Assembly (NCBI GenBank): GCA_965221295.1
Contig: OZ244879.1
Location: forward strand, 2,046,001 to 2,110,000
Origin: Bin87 sp965221295
GTDB taxonomy: Bacteria > Chloroflexota > Dehalococcoidia > Lucifugimonadales > UBA3495
DNA length: 64,000 bases
Direction: 5' to 3'
The position numbers and the translations under genes were made by a program. Below, one piece after another: positions 38,453 through 47,024 of this stretch (position 1 is its first letter; every line of letters starts with the position of its first letter). Below the pieces are notes generated by a model that did no database searches, was not told the origin of the DNA, and saw only the letters and a list, made by a program, of their open reading frames with translations.

Positions 38453-39799
38453 ATGTCCTGCCCGCCGGCCCATCGCGTCGGTGGGACTTCGCCCCGCGGC
38501 TGGACGGTCCTACTGCTCAACCGCCTGCATTACAGCACGGTGGCGGTGGCGTCCTTTGGCTTCGGTTTGTTCCTGCCCTTCGTCCAGCGGGACTTGGGTC
38601 TGAGCTATTTGCAGATCGGAGTTTTGCAGGCCGTCGCGTGGAGCGCCTCCGGGGTGTGCCTGGTGCCCTTCAGCATCCTGTTGGCTCGCTTCAACCCCAA
38701 CCGCAGAACGCTGGTCGGTCTGGCGCTCATGACGCCTTTCCTGTTCACCCAGGGCTTGGCGCAAGGGTTCTGGACCCTGCTGGCGTCTCGATTCTTGATG
38801 GTTTTGACCCAAGCCGGCATGACTCCGGCTCGGCCGCTGCTGCTCCGGTGGTGGGCAGCCCCCCGCCAGTACTCGACGGTCACGGCCGTCGGTCTGTCGC
38901 TCCACTCAACGTTCATGGCCGCAGCCCTGACCTTCAGCCCGATCATAATCGTAACCTTGAACAGCTGGCGCCTGGCGTATTTCCTGCAGGCCGGCATCAT
39001 GGGCGGCCACACGCTAGCCTGGGCCGCGTTGACCTGGACATCGTCCCAGAGCGCCGCAGTTGCCCAACGCGCCTCGGCTCTGTCCGAACCAGCGGAAACC
39101 GACCCACCGATCAATCCCGCAGCCCCAACGGGTCCTTACGCACCGGCAAACACCAACCCTCTGGCCAAACCAACACCGCAACCCGGCGTGGCCACGGCCG
39201 AGCCGTCGCTCGCCTGGGCTCTGGTTCGTTACCCCCACGCCTGGCTGCTGGGCGTGGTGATGCTCTGCCTTTCAGCCTCATGGACCACCGTGCTGACCTT
39301 CCTGCCCATCATCCTGGAAACGCAGCGGGGCGTTGTTATCTCCAGCGGCAGCATCCTGTTTGGTTTCTTGTACTATGCCTTGGTTCCAGGAGGCTTGCTG
39401 GGCAGTTGGATCTTCAATCACATCAGCAATCGCCGGGTCATGGTTCTGATCCCAGCCGCCCTCAACATGCTGTCCACGTTGGGGGCGCTGCTGGCGGGCA
39501 ACCAATTCCTGGCGGCGGTGGCCTTGACTGGAATGGGCATGGCTTGGATCTTCGTGCCAGCGATGGAGGTGTTGCCCTTCGAGTTCAGGGACATCACAGC
39601 GCGTGAGGTTTCAGTTATCGCGGGACTGGTGCAAACCTTTGGCGCCGTCGGCTTCGGCGGCGGCCCAGCGGTGGCCGGCGCCCTTGCCCAAAGTACCGGT
39701 TCCCTGGTCGTCGGTGTTCTGGTCGTGGGCGCGTTGACCGGTTTGGCGATCCCAGCGGCGGCGGCCATGCCCAGACGATTCCAGCAGAGTCTCTTATAA
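38453..39799 (+). CDS. MFS transporter
   Basis: A 448-residue major facilitator with about twelve hydrophobic segments, split by a long Pro/Thr/Asn-rich central loop (about residues 205-250). The early RLHYSTVAVASFGFGLFLPF helix and LARFNPNRRTLVGLALM loop fit the family; the substrate is unknown. The start at 38453 is chosen because it lies seven bases after the oxidoreductase stop; earlier in-frame starts lie inside that gene. A TATAAT string at 39795-39800 overlaps its stop codon and could serve the next gene. Confidence 0.82.
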   Translation: MSCPPAHRVGGTSPRGWTVLLLNRLHYSTVAVASFGFGLFLPFVQRDLGLSYLQIGVLQAVAWSASGVCLVPFSILLARFNPNRRTLVGLALMTPFLFTQGLAQGFWTLLASRFLMVLTQAGMTPARPLLLRWWAAPRQYSTVTAVGLSLHSTFMAAALTFSPIIIVTLNSWRLAYFLQAGIMGGHTLAWAALTWTSSQSAAVAQRASALSEPAETDPPINPAAPTGPYAPANTNPLAKPTPQPGVATAEPSLAWALVRYPHAWLLGVVMLCLSASWTTVLTFLPIILETQRGVVISSGSILFGFLYYALVPGGLLGSWIFNHISNRRVMVLIPAALNMLSTLGALLAGNQFLAAVALTGMGMAWIFVPAMEVLPFEFRDITAREVSVIAGLVQTFGAVGFGGGPAVAGALAQSTGSLVVGVLVVGALTGLAIPAAAAMPRRFQQSLL

Positions 39800-39871
39800 T
39801 GGTATCTTACCGCAGTTGAGGCGCCGGCCACCGCGAACCAAAGGGCCAAAGTCCACCGCACCGGGTCACCC

Positions 39872-41257
39872 ATGACCACCAACGTTGACATCAACATGCA
39901 CACCGCTCCCGCCGACGCGGGCGACGGCTCCATCCTCCCCAATCTCCTCATGTTCGGCGAGACCCTGCGCCGGTTGGGCATAGAGGTTGGAACCGCCAAC
40001 ATGCTCGATCTGGTGCGAGCCACCGAATACGTGCCCATCGGCGGCAATCGCAACGACTTTCGGCTGGCGGCTCGCTCGTTGCTGGTGCGCCGCCGCGCCG
40101 ACCTCGAGCTGTTCGACGAGGCGTTCCAGGTGTTCTGGCGCGGTCCTTCTCACGGACGGAGTATGCGAGACCTCCGTTCCATGGGCGAAGAGCGCCGCTT
40201 CCGCACGCCTCGGGTGCTCCCCCATCGAGAGAACGCCTCCGACGGTCCCCCTGGCGACCTCGACTCCGAGGAGGCCAATGATCGTCAGCCGGTGGTGGAC
40301 CTGCAACGCTCGTTCAGCGCCCGAGAGGTGCTGCGGCAGCGTGACTTCGCCGAATTCACACCCTCTGAAATCGCCGCCGCTCGCTCCCTGATGGCGGAAT
40401 TGACCTGGGACCTGGGATTTCGCCGCACCCGCCGGCTCTCTCCTGGCGACGGCAGCCAGCTTGACCTGCGGCGTTCCATGCGCAACAGCCTGGCTCACGG
40501 CGGCGAAATGATGGATCTCGCCTACCGCAAGCGCAACGCCAAACCCCGGCCCCTGGTTCTGATTTGCGACGTAAGCGGGTCCATGGAGCGCTACACCAGG
40601 ATGCTCCTCCACTTCGTCCACACCATCGCCATCAGCGGCCAACAACTCGAGGCTTTTCTGTTCGCCACCCGTCTCACCAGGATCACCCGACAATTGTCGG
40701 CGCGTGGCGTGGATCAAGCGGTGGCTCAAGTGGCCCGCGCCGTCCCGGACTGGGCCGGCGGCACCCGCATCGGCGAGTCCATTAAGTCTTTCAACTACCG
40801 GTGGGCCCGGCGTGTCCTGCGCGGCGGCGCCGTCGTTCTGATCGTCTCCGACGGCTGGGACCGCGGCGAACCAGACCTGCTGGCCCGCGAGATGGCCCGC
40901 CTGCGTCGCAGTTGCCACCGTTTAATTTGGCTCAATCCCCTGCTGGGATCTCCGACGTACCAGCCACTGACGCGAGGTATGCAGGCCGCGCTGCCCCACG
41001 TCGACGATTTTCTTCCCGCCCACAACCTGCACAGCCTTCAAGAACTGGCCCAGCGCCTGAACAGCCTGTCCCACCGCCGACGGTTGCCATCGTCGCGTCC
41101 GCTGGGCGACCCGCCCGCGGATCAACCGCTCCCCAACGACTCAGAACCACGGAACGCTCCCAATGCGGCCCGCTCCCGCCGCGAATTGAACCCGGCATTG
41201 GCCCCAACGTTCCGGCATCCCCTCTGGGGGCATCCCAACATTCCCGGCGGCGATTAA
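39872..41257 (+). CDS. VWA-domain protein, CoxE-like
   Basis: A 461-residue protein of the CoxE family. The VWA domain occupies about residues 225-400 and keeps the MIDAS motif DVSGSM (233-238), the Thr in GGTRIGESI and the Asp in IVSDGWDRGE. A 190-residue helical N-terminus precedes it. CoxE-type proteins act with a MoxR ATPase in metal-centre maturation of molybdenum hydroxylases and other enzymes. The MoxR partner is at 36193, but no carbon-monoxide-dehydrogenase-like subunit genes are in the window. The last four bases overlap the convergent gene at 41254. Confidence 0.88.
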   Translation: MTTNVDINMHTAPADAGDGSILPNLLMFGETLRRLGIEVGTANMLDLVRATEYVPIGGNRNDFRLAARSLLVRRRADLELFDEAFQVFWRGPSHGRSMRDLRSMGEERRFRTPRVLPHRENASDGPPGDLDSEEANDRQPVVDLQRSFSAREVLRQRDFAEFTPSEIAAARSLMAELTWDLGFRRTRRLSPGDGSQLDLRRSMRNSLAHGGEMMDLAYRKRNAKPRPLVLICDVSGSMERYTRMLLHFVHTIAISGQQLEAFLFATRLTRITRQLSARGVDQAVAQVARAVPDWAGGTRIGESIKSFNYRWARRVLRGGAVVLIVSDGWDRGEPDLLAREMARLRRSCHRLIWLNPLLGSPTYQPLTRGMQAALPHVDDFLPAHNLHSLQELAQRLNSLSHRRRLPSSRPLGDPPADQPLPNDSEPRNAPNAARSRRELNPALAPTFRHPLWGHPNIPGGD

Positions 41258-41634
41258 CCGGCCTGCCCGGGCGCAATTTTGTTGTACAACCCAGCCAACG
41301 TCGTCGCCAACGCGCGAGGGCGCTCCTCATATTCCGGCGTCGGATACCACTCGTAGTCGAAGCTGCGCACCACCGCTCCCTCGATGCTGGCGCGCAGGCT
41401 GGAGACTATCACCCGAAACCCCAGGGCGCTGGTCGCCTGTTCCGCCAGCTGTTCCAGTATCACGTTCGGGCAGTTGAAGATCACCATGAAACCGCCCTCG
41501 CGTTGGCCGTCCGTAACCCTGGCGCGGAACACGTTGCCAAACTGATCCAGGTCAACGATGGTGTAGCGACGCTCCGGGGCTCCGTGATCCGGCCAACCGA
41601 TGAATATGTCCCCTCCGATTGTCCAATGGTGCAT
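41254..41634 (-). CDS. hypothetical protein
   Basis: A 126-residue soluble protein, MHHWTIGGDIFIGWPDHGAP and onward, with a mixed alpha/beta pattern (YTIVDLDQFGNVFRARV, GGFMVIFNCPNVILEQLAEQ). I recognise no family. AGGAAGCG just upstream of the ATG at 41634 fixes the start; a longer frame runs through the upstream gene. It follows the degenerate ThDP-subunit gene by 34 bases and is probably the last gene of that operon. Its 3' end overlaps the VWA gene by four bases. Confidence 0.6.
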   Translation of the reverse strand: MHHWTIGGDIFIGWPDHGAPERRYTIVDLDQFGNVFRARVTDGQREGGFMVIFNCPNVILEQLAEQATSALGFRVIVSSLRASIEGAVVRSFDYEWYPTPEYEERPRALATTLAGLYNKIAPGQAG

Positions 41635-41668
41635 CGCTTCCTGACCTTTCCGCCCCGGACGTTCGCGG

Positions 41669-42250
41669 TTAACCGGACGCGTCGCCTGCAGTGGCCAGGG
41701 CTCCGCGCACCTGCGCCCAGCCGTCCGCCATGCTCCGGTCTGGAAAGGGAGCGCTATCCCCTTCGGAGTATACTTTGATCGCCACCAGGGCCGGCCCCGG
41801 CAGTCGCATGATTTCCTCCATGCCGAGCAGCAGTTCTTCCAAACTGTCGTATCGGCAGGCGTGGGCGTACCCGGCGCTTCGCGCCATGCCCTCAAAATCG
41901 ATCCGGTCCAAGCCGGCTATGGGCATCCCCTCCGTGGAGGCGTGGTCGGCGTCCTCGAACACGAAATGCACCAGATTCTGCGGCGCCACCTCGCCGATGG
42001 TGGCCAGGCCGGCCAGGTCAGTCCGCAGGGTGGCGTCGCAATCCAGCACCAGCACGCGGCGATCCGGTTGCGCCAGGGAAAGACCCAAACCCACGGCCGG
42101 AGCCCGGTCCATGCAATCGCTGAGGTCCACGTCCAGGTCACGCCGCTCCGAAACCTGGTGCCACTCCCGCAGGGCCGCCGACGTGGACACCACCAGCGCG
42201 TCCTGTCGGTGGTAGTTGATGGCGCGCGCAACCTCGCTGGACTGAATCAT
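41669..42250 (-). CDS. degenerate ThDP-binding subunit, sulfopyruvate decarboxylase beta-like
   Basis: A 193-residue paralogue of the ThDP-binding subunit encoded at 42562. The fold landmarks align (PAVGLGLSLAQPDRRVLVLD with NVGLGVALAQPGRKVFVLD), but the diphosphate-Mg motif GDGS...NN is gone: GDG reads CDA at residues 71-73 and the closing NN reads ED at 99-100. The protein should therefore not bind ThDP-Mg in the normal way and may be a regulatory or structural partner. Its ATG overlaps the stop of the upstream membrane-protein gene (ATGA), so it is part of the same operon. Confidence 0.75.
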   Translation of the reverse strand: MIQSSEVARAINYHRQDALVVSTSAALREWHQVSERRDLDVDLSDCMDRAPAVGLGLSLAQPDRRVLVLDCDATLRTDLAGLATIGEVAPQNLVHFVFEDADHASTEGMPIAGLDRIDFEGMARSAGYAHACRYDSLEELLLGMEEIMRLPGPALVAIKVYSEGDSAPFPDRSMADGWAQVRGALATAGDASG

Positions 42251-42480
42251 TTGTCCCCTTCCGATCCCCCTTCCACGTTTCCAGACGCCTCCGAGTCTCG
42301 TCTAATTTCCCTGCGCCGTGAGGATACCATCAAGTACAGGCCAGCGGGAATCAAGATCGCGCCCAAGACCCCTTTGACCAAATTCCCTTCTACAAAACCC
42401 AACCACAACACGTAGAATCCGGCGACTACAGCCGCCGACGAAAGCAGCCGGCCGAAGATCCCGAACGGTTGGAATTTCAT
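42247..42480 (-). CDS. small two-helix membrane protein
   Basis: A 77-residue protein with two hydrophobic segments (about residues 10-28 and 35-52, LLSSAAVVAGFYVLWLGFV and VKGVLGAILIPAGLYLMV) and a charged tail (SSRRREIRRDSEASG). No family is recognised. The ATG at 42480 lacks a strong ribosome-binding site. Its stop overlaps the next gene's start by four bases. A GGGGGCGAAT palindrome lies just upstream. Confidence 0.55.
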   Translation of the reverse strand: MKFQPFGIFGRLLSSAAVVAGFYVLWLGFVEGNLVKGVLGAILIPAGLYLMVSSRRREIRRDSEASGNVEGGSEGDK

Positions 42481-42509
42481 GATGCCCAGTTGGCTTTGTT
42501 TCAAACAGC

Positions 42510-42532
42510 GGGGGCGAATGATATTCGCCCCC
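42510..42532. terminator. palindrome GGGGGCGAAT/ATTCGCCCCC
   Basis: A 10-bp perfect stem with a three-base loop lies between the ThDP-subunit gene (stop at 42562) and the small membrane protein on the same strand. It could be an internal attenuator or a copy of the palindrome seen at 16158-16193. Confidence 0.5.
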
Positions 42533-42561
42533 AACGGTCGCCGCGCGCTGATGCGGTCAGA

Positions 42562-43158
42562 CTAATTGTCGCCGGCGAGGGCGGCAGTGACCTCTTGGTA
42601 CGCCTGTTGGGCAGTTCGGGGAGACCGCACGCGGAACTGCACCGGAGTGTTTTCGATTTCCGGCTCTACAGCCAGGTGAACGAACACCGGCCCTTCAGCC
42701 GCCAGAACCTCATTGATTCCCGTGGTGAAGTCCTCAAGGTTGTCAAAGGAGAACACGGCCGCGTAACCGGCGCCCTTGGCGATCTCCTCCCAGTTGCTCA
42801 CCCCCTCGGAACCCGGGATCGGCTGGCCGCCGGTCACGGCGTATACGCCGTTGTTGAACAGGAAGTGGTAGAAGTTCTTGGGCGCTTTGGTCGATGTCGT
42901 GACCAGCGCGCCCAGGTTCATCAGCAGGCTGCCGTCCCCATCCAGTACGAAGACTTTCCGGCCGGGCTGGGCCAACGCCACCCCCAAACCAACGTTGCTG
43001 GCCTTGCCCATGGCTCCCGAAATCGGCAGGTCCAGTTCCTGGTTGGTGGTCACGGACGGCAGACCGAACCGGACGTTGCCGGCGTTCATCGTGGGAATGA
43101 CGACGGCGTTGTCCCGTTTGCTGTCAATCAATTGGACGGCATCGGTGTTTTTGATCAT
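42562..43158 (-). CDS. ThDP-binding subunit, sulfopyruvate decarboxylase beta-like
   Basis: A 198-residue C-terminal-type ThDP domain with an intact cofactor motif: GDGS at residues 74-77 and NN at 102-103 (LFNNGVYAVTGGQP). It pairs with the alpha-like subunit at 43240. Such split enzymes include sulfopyruvate decarboxylase (ComD/ComE), which forms sulfoacetaldehyde, and phosphonopyruvate decarboxylase-like proteins; the substrate cannot be settled from sequence. AGGAGCG precedes the ATG by eight bases. Confidence 0.82.
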   Translation of the reverse strand: MIKNTDAVQLIDSKRDNAVVIPTMNAGNVRFGLPSVTTNQELDLPISGAMGKASNVGLGVALAQPGRKVFVLDGDGSLLMNLGALVTTSTKAPKNFYHFLFNNGVYAVTGGQPIPGSEGVSNWEEIAKGAGYAAVFSFDNLEDFTTGINEVLAAEGPVFVHLAVEPEIENTPVQFRVRSPRTAQQAYQEVTAALAGDN

Positions 43159-43239
43159 TGGAATGCGCTCCTGAACGGATGGCGGCTACGTGGAAGTAGC
43201 GCGACGGTGTCGAAATGTCTTGCTTGCAGGCCGTGCTGG

Positions 43240-43752
43240 TTAGGAGCCAAACTCAGTTCCGATCAAAACGGCCACTGGACGGTTCTGCCGCTGCGACTCT
43301 TCGTAGGCGATGCTGATGCGGTCGGCGTCGTCATCGGTTTCGATCAGGTAGTAGTTGATGCCCCAGGCGTGCAGGATGTGCTCAATGAATCGGCCGGCCG
43401 AGTCCGGGGTCGGCCCCCGGCGTGTCCAACCGCGGTAGCCAACCAGCATCACCAGCGGCTGGTTCAGGTCAAGGCACAGGCCGCGAATCGAATCGCCCGC
43501 TTCAAACACGCCAGTGTTCTGGATCAACACCACCGGATTGGCGCCGCCCACCCACAGGCCAGCGGCCACGGCCATGGTTTCCCCTTCCCGGCACACAGGA
43601 ATCAGGTCCAGGCTCGGTTCCTCCATCATCATGTGGTACAGGAAGTTGGTCTCGCTGTCGGGTAGCCAGACTACGTGCGAGATGTTGTTCTTCTTCAACT
43701 GTTCCACCAGCGAAGCCGGGTGCAGCACTGATTCGGGGATGGCAGTAGTCAT
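43240..43752 (-). CDS. ThDP PYR-domain subunit, sulfopyruvate decarboxylase alpha-like
   Basis: A 170-residue pyrimidine-binding ThDP domain with the cofactor-activating Glu in VCREGETMAVAAGLWVGG, then VVLIQNTGVFEAGDSIRGL and GWTRRGPTPDSAGRF. Size and order match ComD-like alpha subunits, which form an active site with a separate ThDP-binding beta subunit such as the next gene. AAGGAG lies about eight bases before the ATG. The operon has a very clear promoter at 43818-43846. Confidence 0.83.
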   Translation of the reverse strand: MTTAIPESVLHPASLVEQLKKNNISHVVWLPDSETNFLYHMMMEEPSLDLIPVCREGETMAVAAGLWVGGANPVVLIQNTGVFEAGDSIRGLCLDLNQPLVMLVGYRGWTRRGPTPDSAGRFIEHILHAWGINYYLIETDDDADRISIAYEESQRQNRPVAVLIGTEFGS

Positions 43753-44079
43753 TCTGGCGACTCCTTGAGCTTTGCGCCAGGAAAGGCGCTCGGAAAGTAC
43801 CTGATAATCAGGCCGGCATTATATGATTTGGCGGTTACAGCGTCAACGTGCGCCGACGTTCAGTGCGGAAATCCTGAGCGCGGCGATGCTCACGCCTACC
43901 CGGGTGGCGCAGACGCTCGCGCAATCCAATACGTTGAACTAATCCCATCGCCCGCGCGTTTGCGTCCCATTGGTTCCCCAGCTAGCCCGGCGACCACCCA
44001 ATTTCCCCAGACCATCATGAGGCGCGTCGACCGCTTGACCCGACTGTAATGAATAGCATTCCCGCCCTCAGGCGCGGCG
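43753..44079. other. gene-free spacer holding the decarboxylase promoter
   Basis: 327 bases between two minus-strand genes. Besides the promoter at 43818-43846 no gene or clear terminator for asnS is seen. Confidence 0.45.
43818..43846 (-). promoter_or_regulatory. strong sigma70-type promoter of the split-decarboxylase operon
   Basis: On the minus strand TTGACG (43846-43841), a 17-base spacer and a perfect TATAAT (43823-43818) form the best promoter in the window. It stands 65 bases before the ATG of the alpha-like subunit. Confidence 0.75.
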
Positions 44080-45483
44080 CTAGAATTCGACGTTCCGCGG
44101 AGTCCGGGGAAACGCGATGATGTCCCTGATGTTCTGCATCCCCGTTGCGAATTGCACGGTGCGTTCGAATCCCAATCCGAAACCGGCGTGAGGAGTGGTG
44201 CCGTAGCGACGCAGGTCGAGGTACCACCAGTAAGGCGCTTCATCCAAGCCAGCCTCCGCCATCCGGCGTTGCAGTACGTCCAGCCGTTCCTCCCGCTGAC
44301 TGCCTCCGATGATTTCACCGATGCGTGGCGCCAACACGTCCATGGCGGCCACGGTCCGCCCGTCGTCGTTCAATCGCATGTAAAACGCCTTGATCTCGCT
44401 GGGGTAATCGGTGACTATAACCGGCCGGCCGACTTTGCGTTCGGTGAGATAACGTTCGTGCTCAGATTGCAGGTCGGCTCCCCAATAAACTGGGTACTCA
44501 AACGATTCGCCAGATTCCTCAAGCATACGAACCGCCTCGGTGTAGGTCATGCGCTCGAAGTCGGAGTTGGCGATTTCTTCCAGTGTAACCATCAGTTCCT
44601 TGTCATAAAAACGGTTGAAGAAGGCGATGTCGTCTGGGCAAGTTTCCAGCAGATTCCCGAACAGGTGGCGCAGAAAGTCCTCGGCCAGCCGCGCCAGGCC
44701 GTCCAGGTCGCAGAAGGAGACTTCCGGTTCTACCATCCAAAACTCGGCCAAGTGCCGCGAGGTGTTGGAGTTTTCGGCGCGAAAGGTCGGGCCGAAGGTG
44801 TAAACGTCGGTCATCGCCTGCGCGAATATCTCGGCTTCCAACTGGCCGCTCACCGTCAGGAACGCCGGCCGGCCAAAGAAATCCGCGTCGTTGTCCACGT
44901 GTCCGTCCAGAATCGGCAGGTCGTTGAGGTCCAGCGTGGTCGCTCGGAACATGGCCCCGGCTCCCTCAGCGTCGCTGGACGTGATGATCGGCGTCTGAAT
45001 GTAGAGAAATCCCCGCTCTTGAAAAAACTTATGGATGCCGAAAGACATCGCGTTTCGCACCCGCGCCACCGCGCCGAAGGTATTCGTGCGGGGGCGCAAA
45101 TGCGCCAGCTCCCGCAGGAACTCCAGCGTGTGCCGCTTCTTTTGCAGCGGATACTCCTCCGGATCCGCGCCGCCCAGCATCCGTATCGTGTCTGCCGCCA
45201 CTTCGTACCGTTGACCGCGCCCTGGAGATTCCCGCAAGACTCCGCTGGCGCTGACGCTGCAGCCCGTGCTCAGGCTGCCCACCAAGGCGTAATCGGGGCA
45301 ACTGGCATCAACGACGACCTGCAGGTCCGCCAGGCTTGACCCGTCGTTGATTTGAACGAAGGAAACTCCTCCCGATGACCGAACGGTCTTTACCCAACCG
45401 TTCACCGCCACCGGGCTAGGCGTGTCGTCCAACCGCTCCATCCCCAGGAGATCTTTGATTCGCGTACGTTCTGGAGCAGGCAT
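44080..45483 (-). CDS. asnS: asparagine--tRNA ligase
   Basis: A 467-residue class IIb aminoacyl-tRNA synthetase that charges tRNA(Asn). The N-terminal OB-fold anticodon-binding domain (VNGWVKTVRSSGGVSFVQINDG) is followed by the class II core with EYPLQKKRHTLEFLRELAHLRPRT, motif 2 FRAENSNTSRHLAEFWMVEPE and motif 3 GFGLGFERTVQFATG. The AsnS-type LRPRTNTFGAV supports Asn over Asp. The ATG at 45483 is preferred to the one at 45510 because GAGGG lies ten bases upstream. Its promoter has the extended -10 TGCTAGAAT at 45540-45532. The gatA gene lies directly upstream. Confidence 0.94.
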   Translation of the reverse strand: MPAPERTRIKDLLGMERLDDTPSPVAVNGWVKTVRSSGGVSFVQINDGSSLADLQVVVDASCPDYALVGSLSTGCSVSASGVLRESPGRGQRYEVAADTIRMLGGADPEEYPLQKKRHTLEFLRELAHLRPRTNTFGAVARVRNAMSFGIHKFFQERGFLYIQTPIITSSDAEGAGAMFRATTLDLNDLPILDGHVDNDADFFGRPAFLTVSGQLEAEIFAQAMTDVYTFGPTFRAENSNTSRHLAEFWMVEPEVSFCDLDGLARLAEDFLRHLFGNLLETCPDDIAFFNRFYDKELMVTLEEIANSDFERMTYTEAVRMLEESGESFEYPVYWGADLQSEHERYLTERKVGRPVIVTDYPSEIKAFYMRLNDDGRTVAAMDVLAPRIGEIIGGSQREERLDVLQRRMAEAGLDEAPYWWYLDLRRYGTTPHAGFGLGFERTVQFATGMQNIRDIIAFPRTPRNVEF

Positions 45484-45531
45484 ATCCGCTACCCTCAGGC
45501 GCCCGGACATGACGCGTCCGGAGATATCGAA

Positions 45532-45540
45532 ATTCTAGCA
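45532..45540 (-). promoter_or_regulatory. extended -10 promoter of asnS
   Basis: On the minus strand TGCTAGAAT, a TGn plus a TAGAAT box, lies in the short gap between gatA and asnS, 48 bases before the preferred asnS ATG. Confidence 0.45.
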
Positions 45541-45548
45541 CACGATTT

Positions 45549-47021
45549 TCACAGCGGCGGCCGCCGCCGGTGCCAGTCGGTCACCTGCTGGTAGGCATTG
45601 GCGATGTTCAGGAGTCTCGCCTCGGACAAACGCGGGCCGATCAGTTGCAGGCCCACCGGCAGGTCATCGCTGAATCCGCACGGCGCCGACATCGCCGGCA
45701 GGCCGGCGATATTCACCGGAAGCGTGTTGACGTCCACCAGATACATCCGCACCGGATCGTCGGCCCGTTCTCCGATGGGAAACGCCACCATGGGCGAAAC
45801 CGGCGCCACCAAGGCGTCCACGTCCTGGAAAACCCTGTCGAAGTCCTCCTTGATCAGCGTCCGCACCTGCTGGGCCTTGTGATAGTAGGCGTCGTAGTAG
45901 CCGGACGAGAGGGCAAACGCCCCCAGCATCACGCGCCGTTTCACTTCGGGACCAAAGCCATGTTGCCTGGTCCGTTCCATCGCCTCCCACATGTCGCCGG
46001 CGCCGCCGTGAGAATAGCCGTACTTCACCCCGTCATACCGGGCCAGGTTCGCGGAGCACTCCGATGGCGCGATGATGTAGTAGCAAGCCAGGGCATACTC
46101 CGTGGTGGGTAGCGACACTTCCTGTATCTCCGCGCCCATTGCAGCCAGTTGGTCAATCGCCGCCGTCACCGCGGCCCGCACGCCGGCGTCAATGCCGTCG
46201 GCGAAATACTCGCGGGGCGCCCCCAGGCGCACGCCGGCCAAGTCGCCCGCCAGGGCGGCGGTGTAATCGGGAGCCTCAACAGCCAACGACGTAGCGTCGC
46301 GCGGGTCGTGTCCCGCAATGGCCTGGAGAATCATCGCGCAGTCTGCGGCGTCCCGCGCCAGCGGCCCCACTTGGTCCAGCGACGACGCGTACGCCACCAG
46401 ACCGTAGCGGCTAACCCTCCCGTAGGTGGGTTTCAACCCCGTGACGCCGCAGAACGAGGCCGGCTGACGAATGCTCCCGCCGGTATCAGTGCCCAGCGCG
46501 AAAGTGGCTGCTCCGGCGGCCACCGCGGCCGCGGATCCGCCACTGCTGCCGCCGGGCGCCATGTCCACGTTCCACGGATTGCGGGTGGGAAAGAATGCGG
46601 AGTTTTCGGTGGACGATCCCATGCCGAACTCGTCCATGTTTCCCTTGCCCAGTAGAACGGCGCCCTGCTCGCGCAGCCTGGCGGTCGCGGTGGCATCGTA
46701 CACCGGAACGTATTCGGCTAACATTCGGGACGCGCATGTCGTCGGAACCCCTTTCGTGCACAGCAGATCCTTGATCTGCATCGGAATGCCGGTCAAGGCC
46801 GCTCCATCACCAGCGGCGATTCTTTGGTCCGCTGCCTCAGCCTGCTGCCTCGCCAGGTCTTCCGTAACCGTGATGTACGCCGATAGCCGTCCGTCAACAT
46901 CCGCTATGCGCCCCAGCAGGGACTCGGTGAGTTCCACGCTGCTGATCTCGCGGCGCGACAGCAAATGCGAAGCCTCGGCAACACCCAACCGCCAAAGTTC
47001 GCCGTCCGCGGGTTCGCCCAT
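45549..47021 (-). CDS. gatA: Asp-tRNA(Asn)/Glu-tRNA(Gln) amidotransferase subunit A
   Basis: A 490-residue amidase-signature enzyme. The catalytic Lys is in IPMQIKDLLCTKG, the cis-Ser in PGGSSGGSAAAVAAG and the nucleophilic Ser in GTDTGGSIRQPASFCG. GatA frees ammonia from glutamine for transamidation of misacylated tRNA in the GatCAB complex. The length is standard and the gene starts three bases after gatC. gatB is not in the window. Since asnS is present downstream, the complex is probably needed mainly for Gln-tRNA. Confidence 0.95.
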   Translation of the reverse strand: MGEPADGELWRLGVAEASHLLSRREISSVELTESLLGRIADVDGRLSAYITVTEDLARQQAEAADQRIAAGDGAALTGIPMQIKDLLCTKGVPTTCASRMLAEYVPVYDATATARLREQGAVLLGKGNMDEFGMGSSTENSAFFPTRNPWNVDMAPGGSSGGSAAAVAAGAATFALGTDTGGSIRQPASFCGVTGLKPTYGRVSRYGLVAYASSLDQVGPLARDAADCAMILQAIAGHDPRDATSLAVEAPDYTAALAGDLAGVRLGAPREYFADGIDAGVRAAVTAAIDQLAAMGAEIQEVSLPTTEYALACYYIIAPSECSANLARYDGVKYGYSHGGAGDMWEAMERTRQHGFGPEVKRRVMLGAFALSSGYYDAYYHKAQQVRTLIKEDFDRVFQDVDALVAPVSPMVAFPIGERADDPVRMYLVDVNTLPVNIAGLPAMSAPCGFSDDLPVGLQLIGPRLSEARLLNIANAYQQVTDWHRRRPPL

Positions 47022-47024
47022 TGC

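Noticed and set aside
44152..45339. Plus-strand frame of about 395 codons opposite asnS
   Set aside because: AsnS motifs on the minus strand are unambiguous and the opposing translation has no domain.
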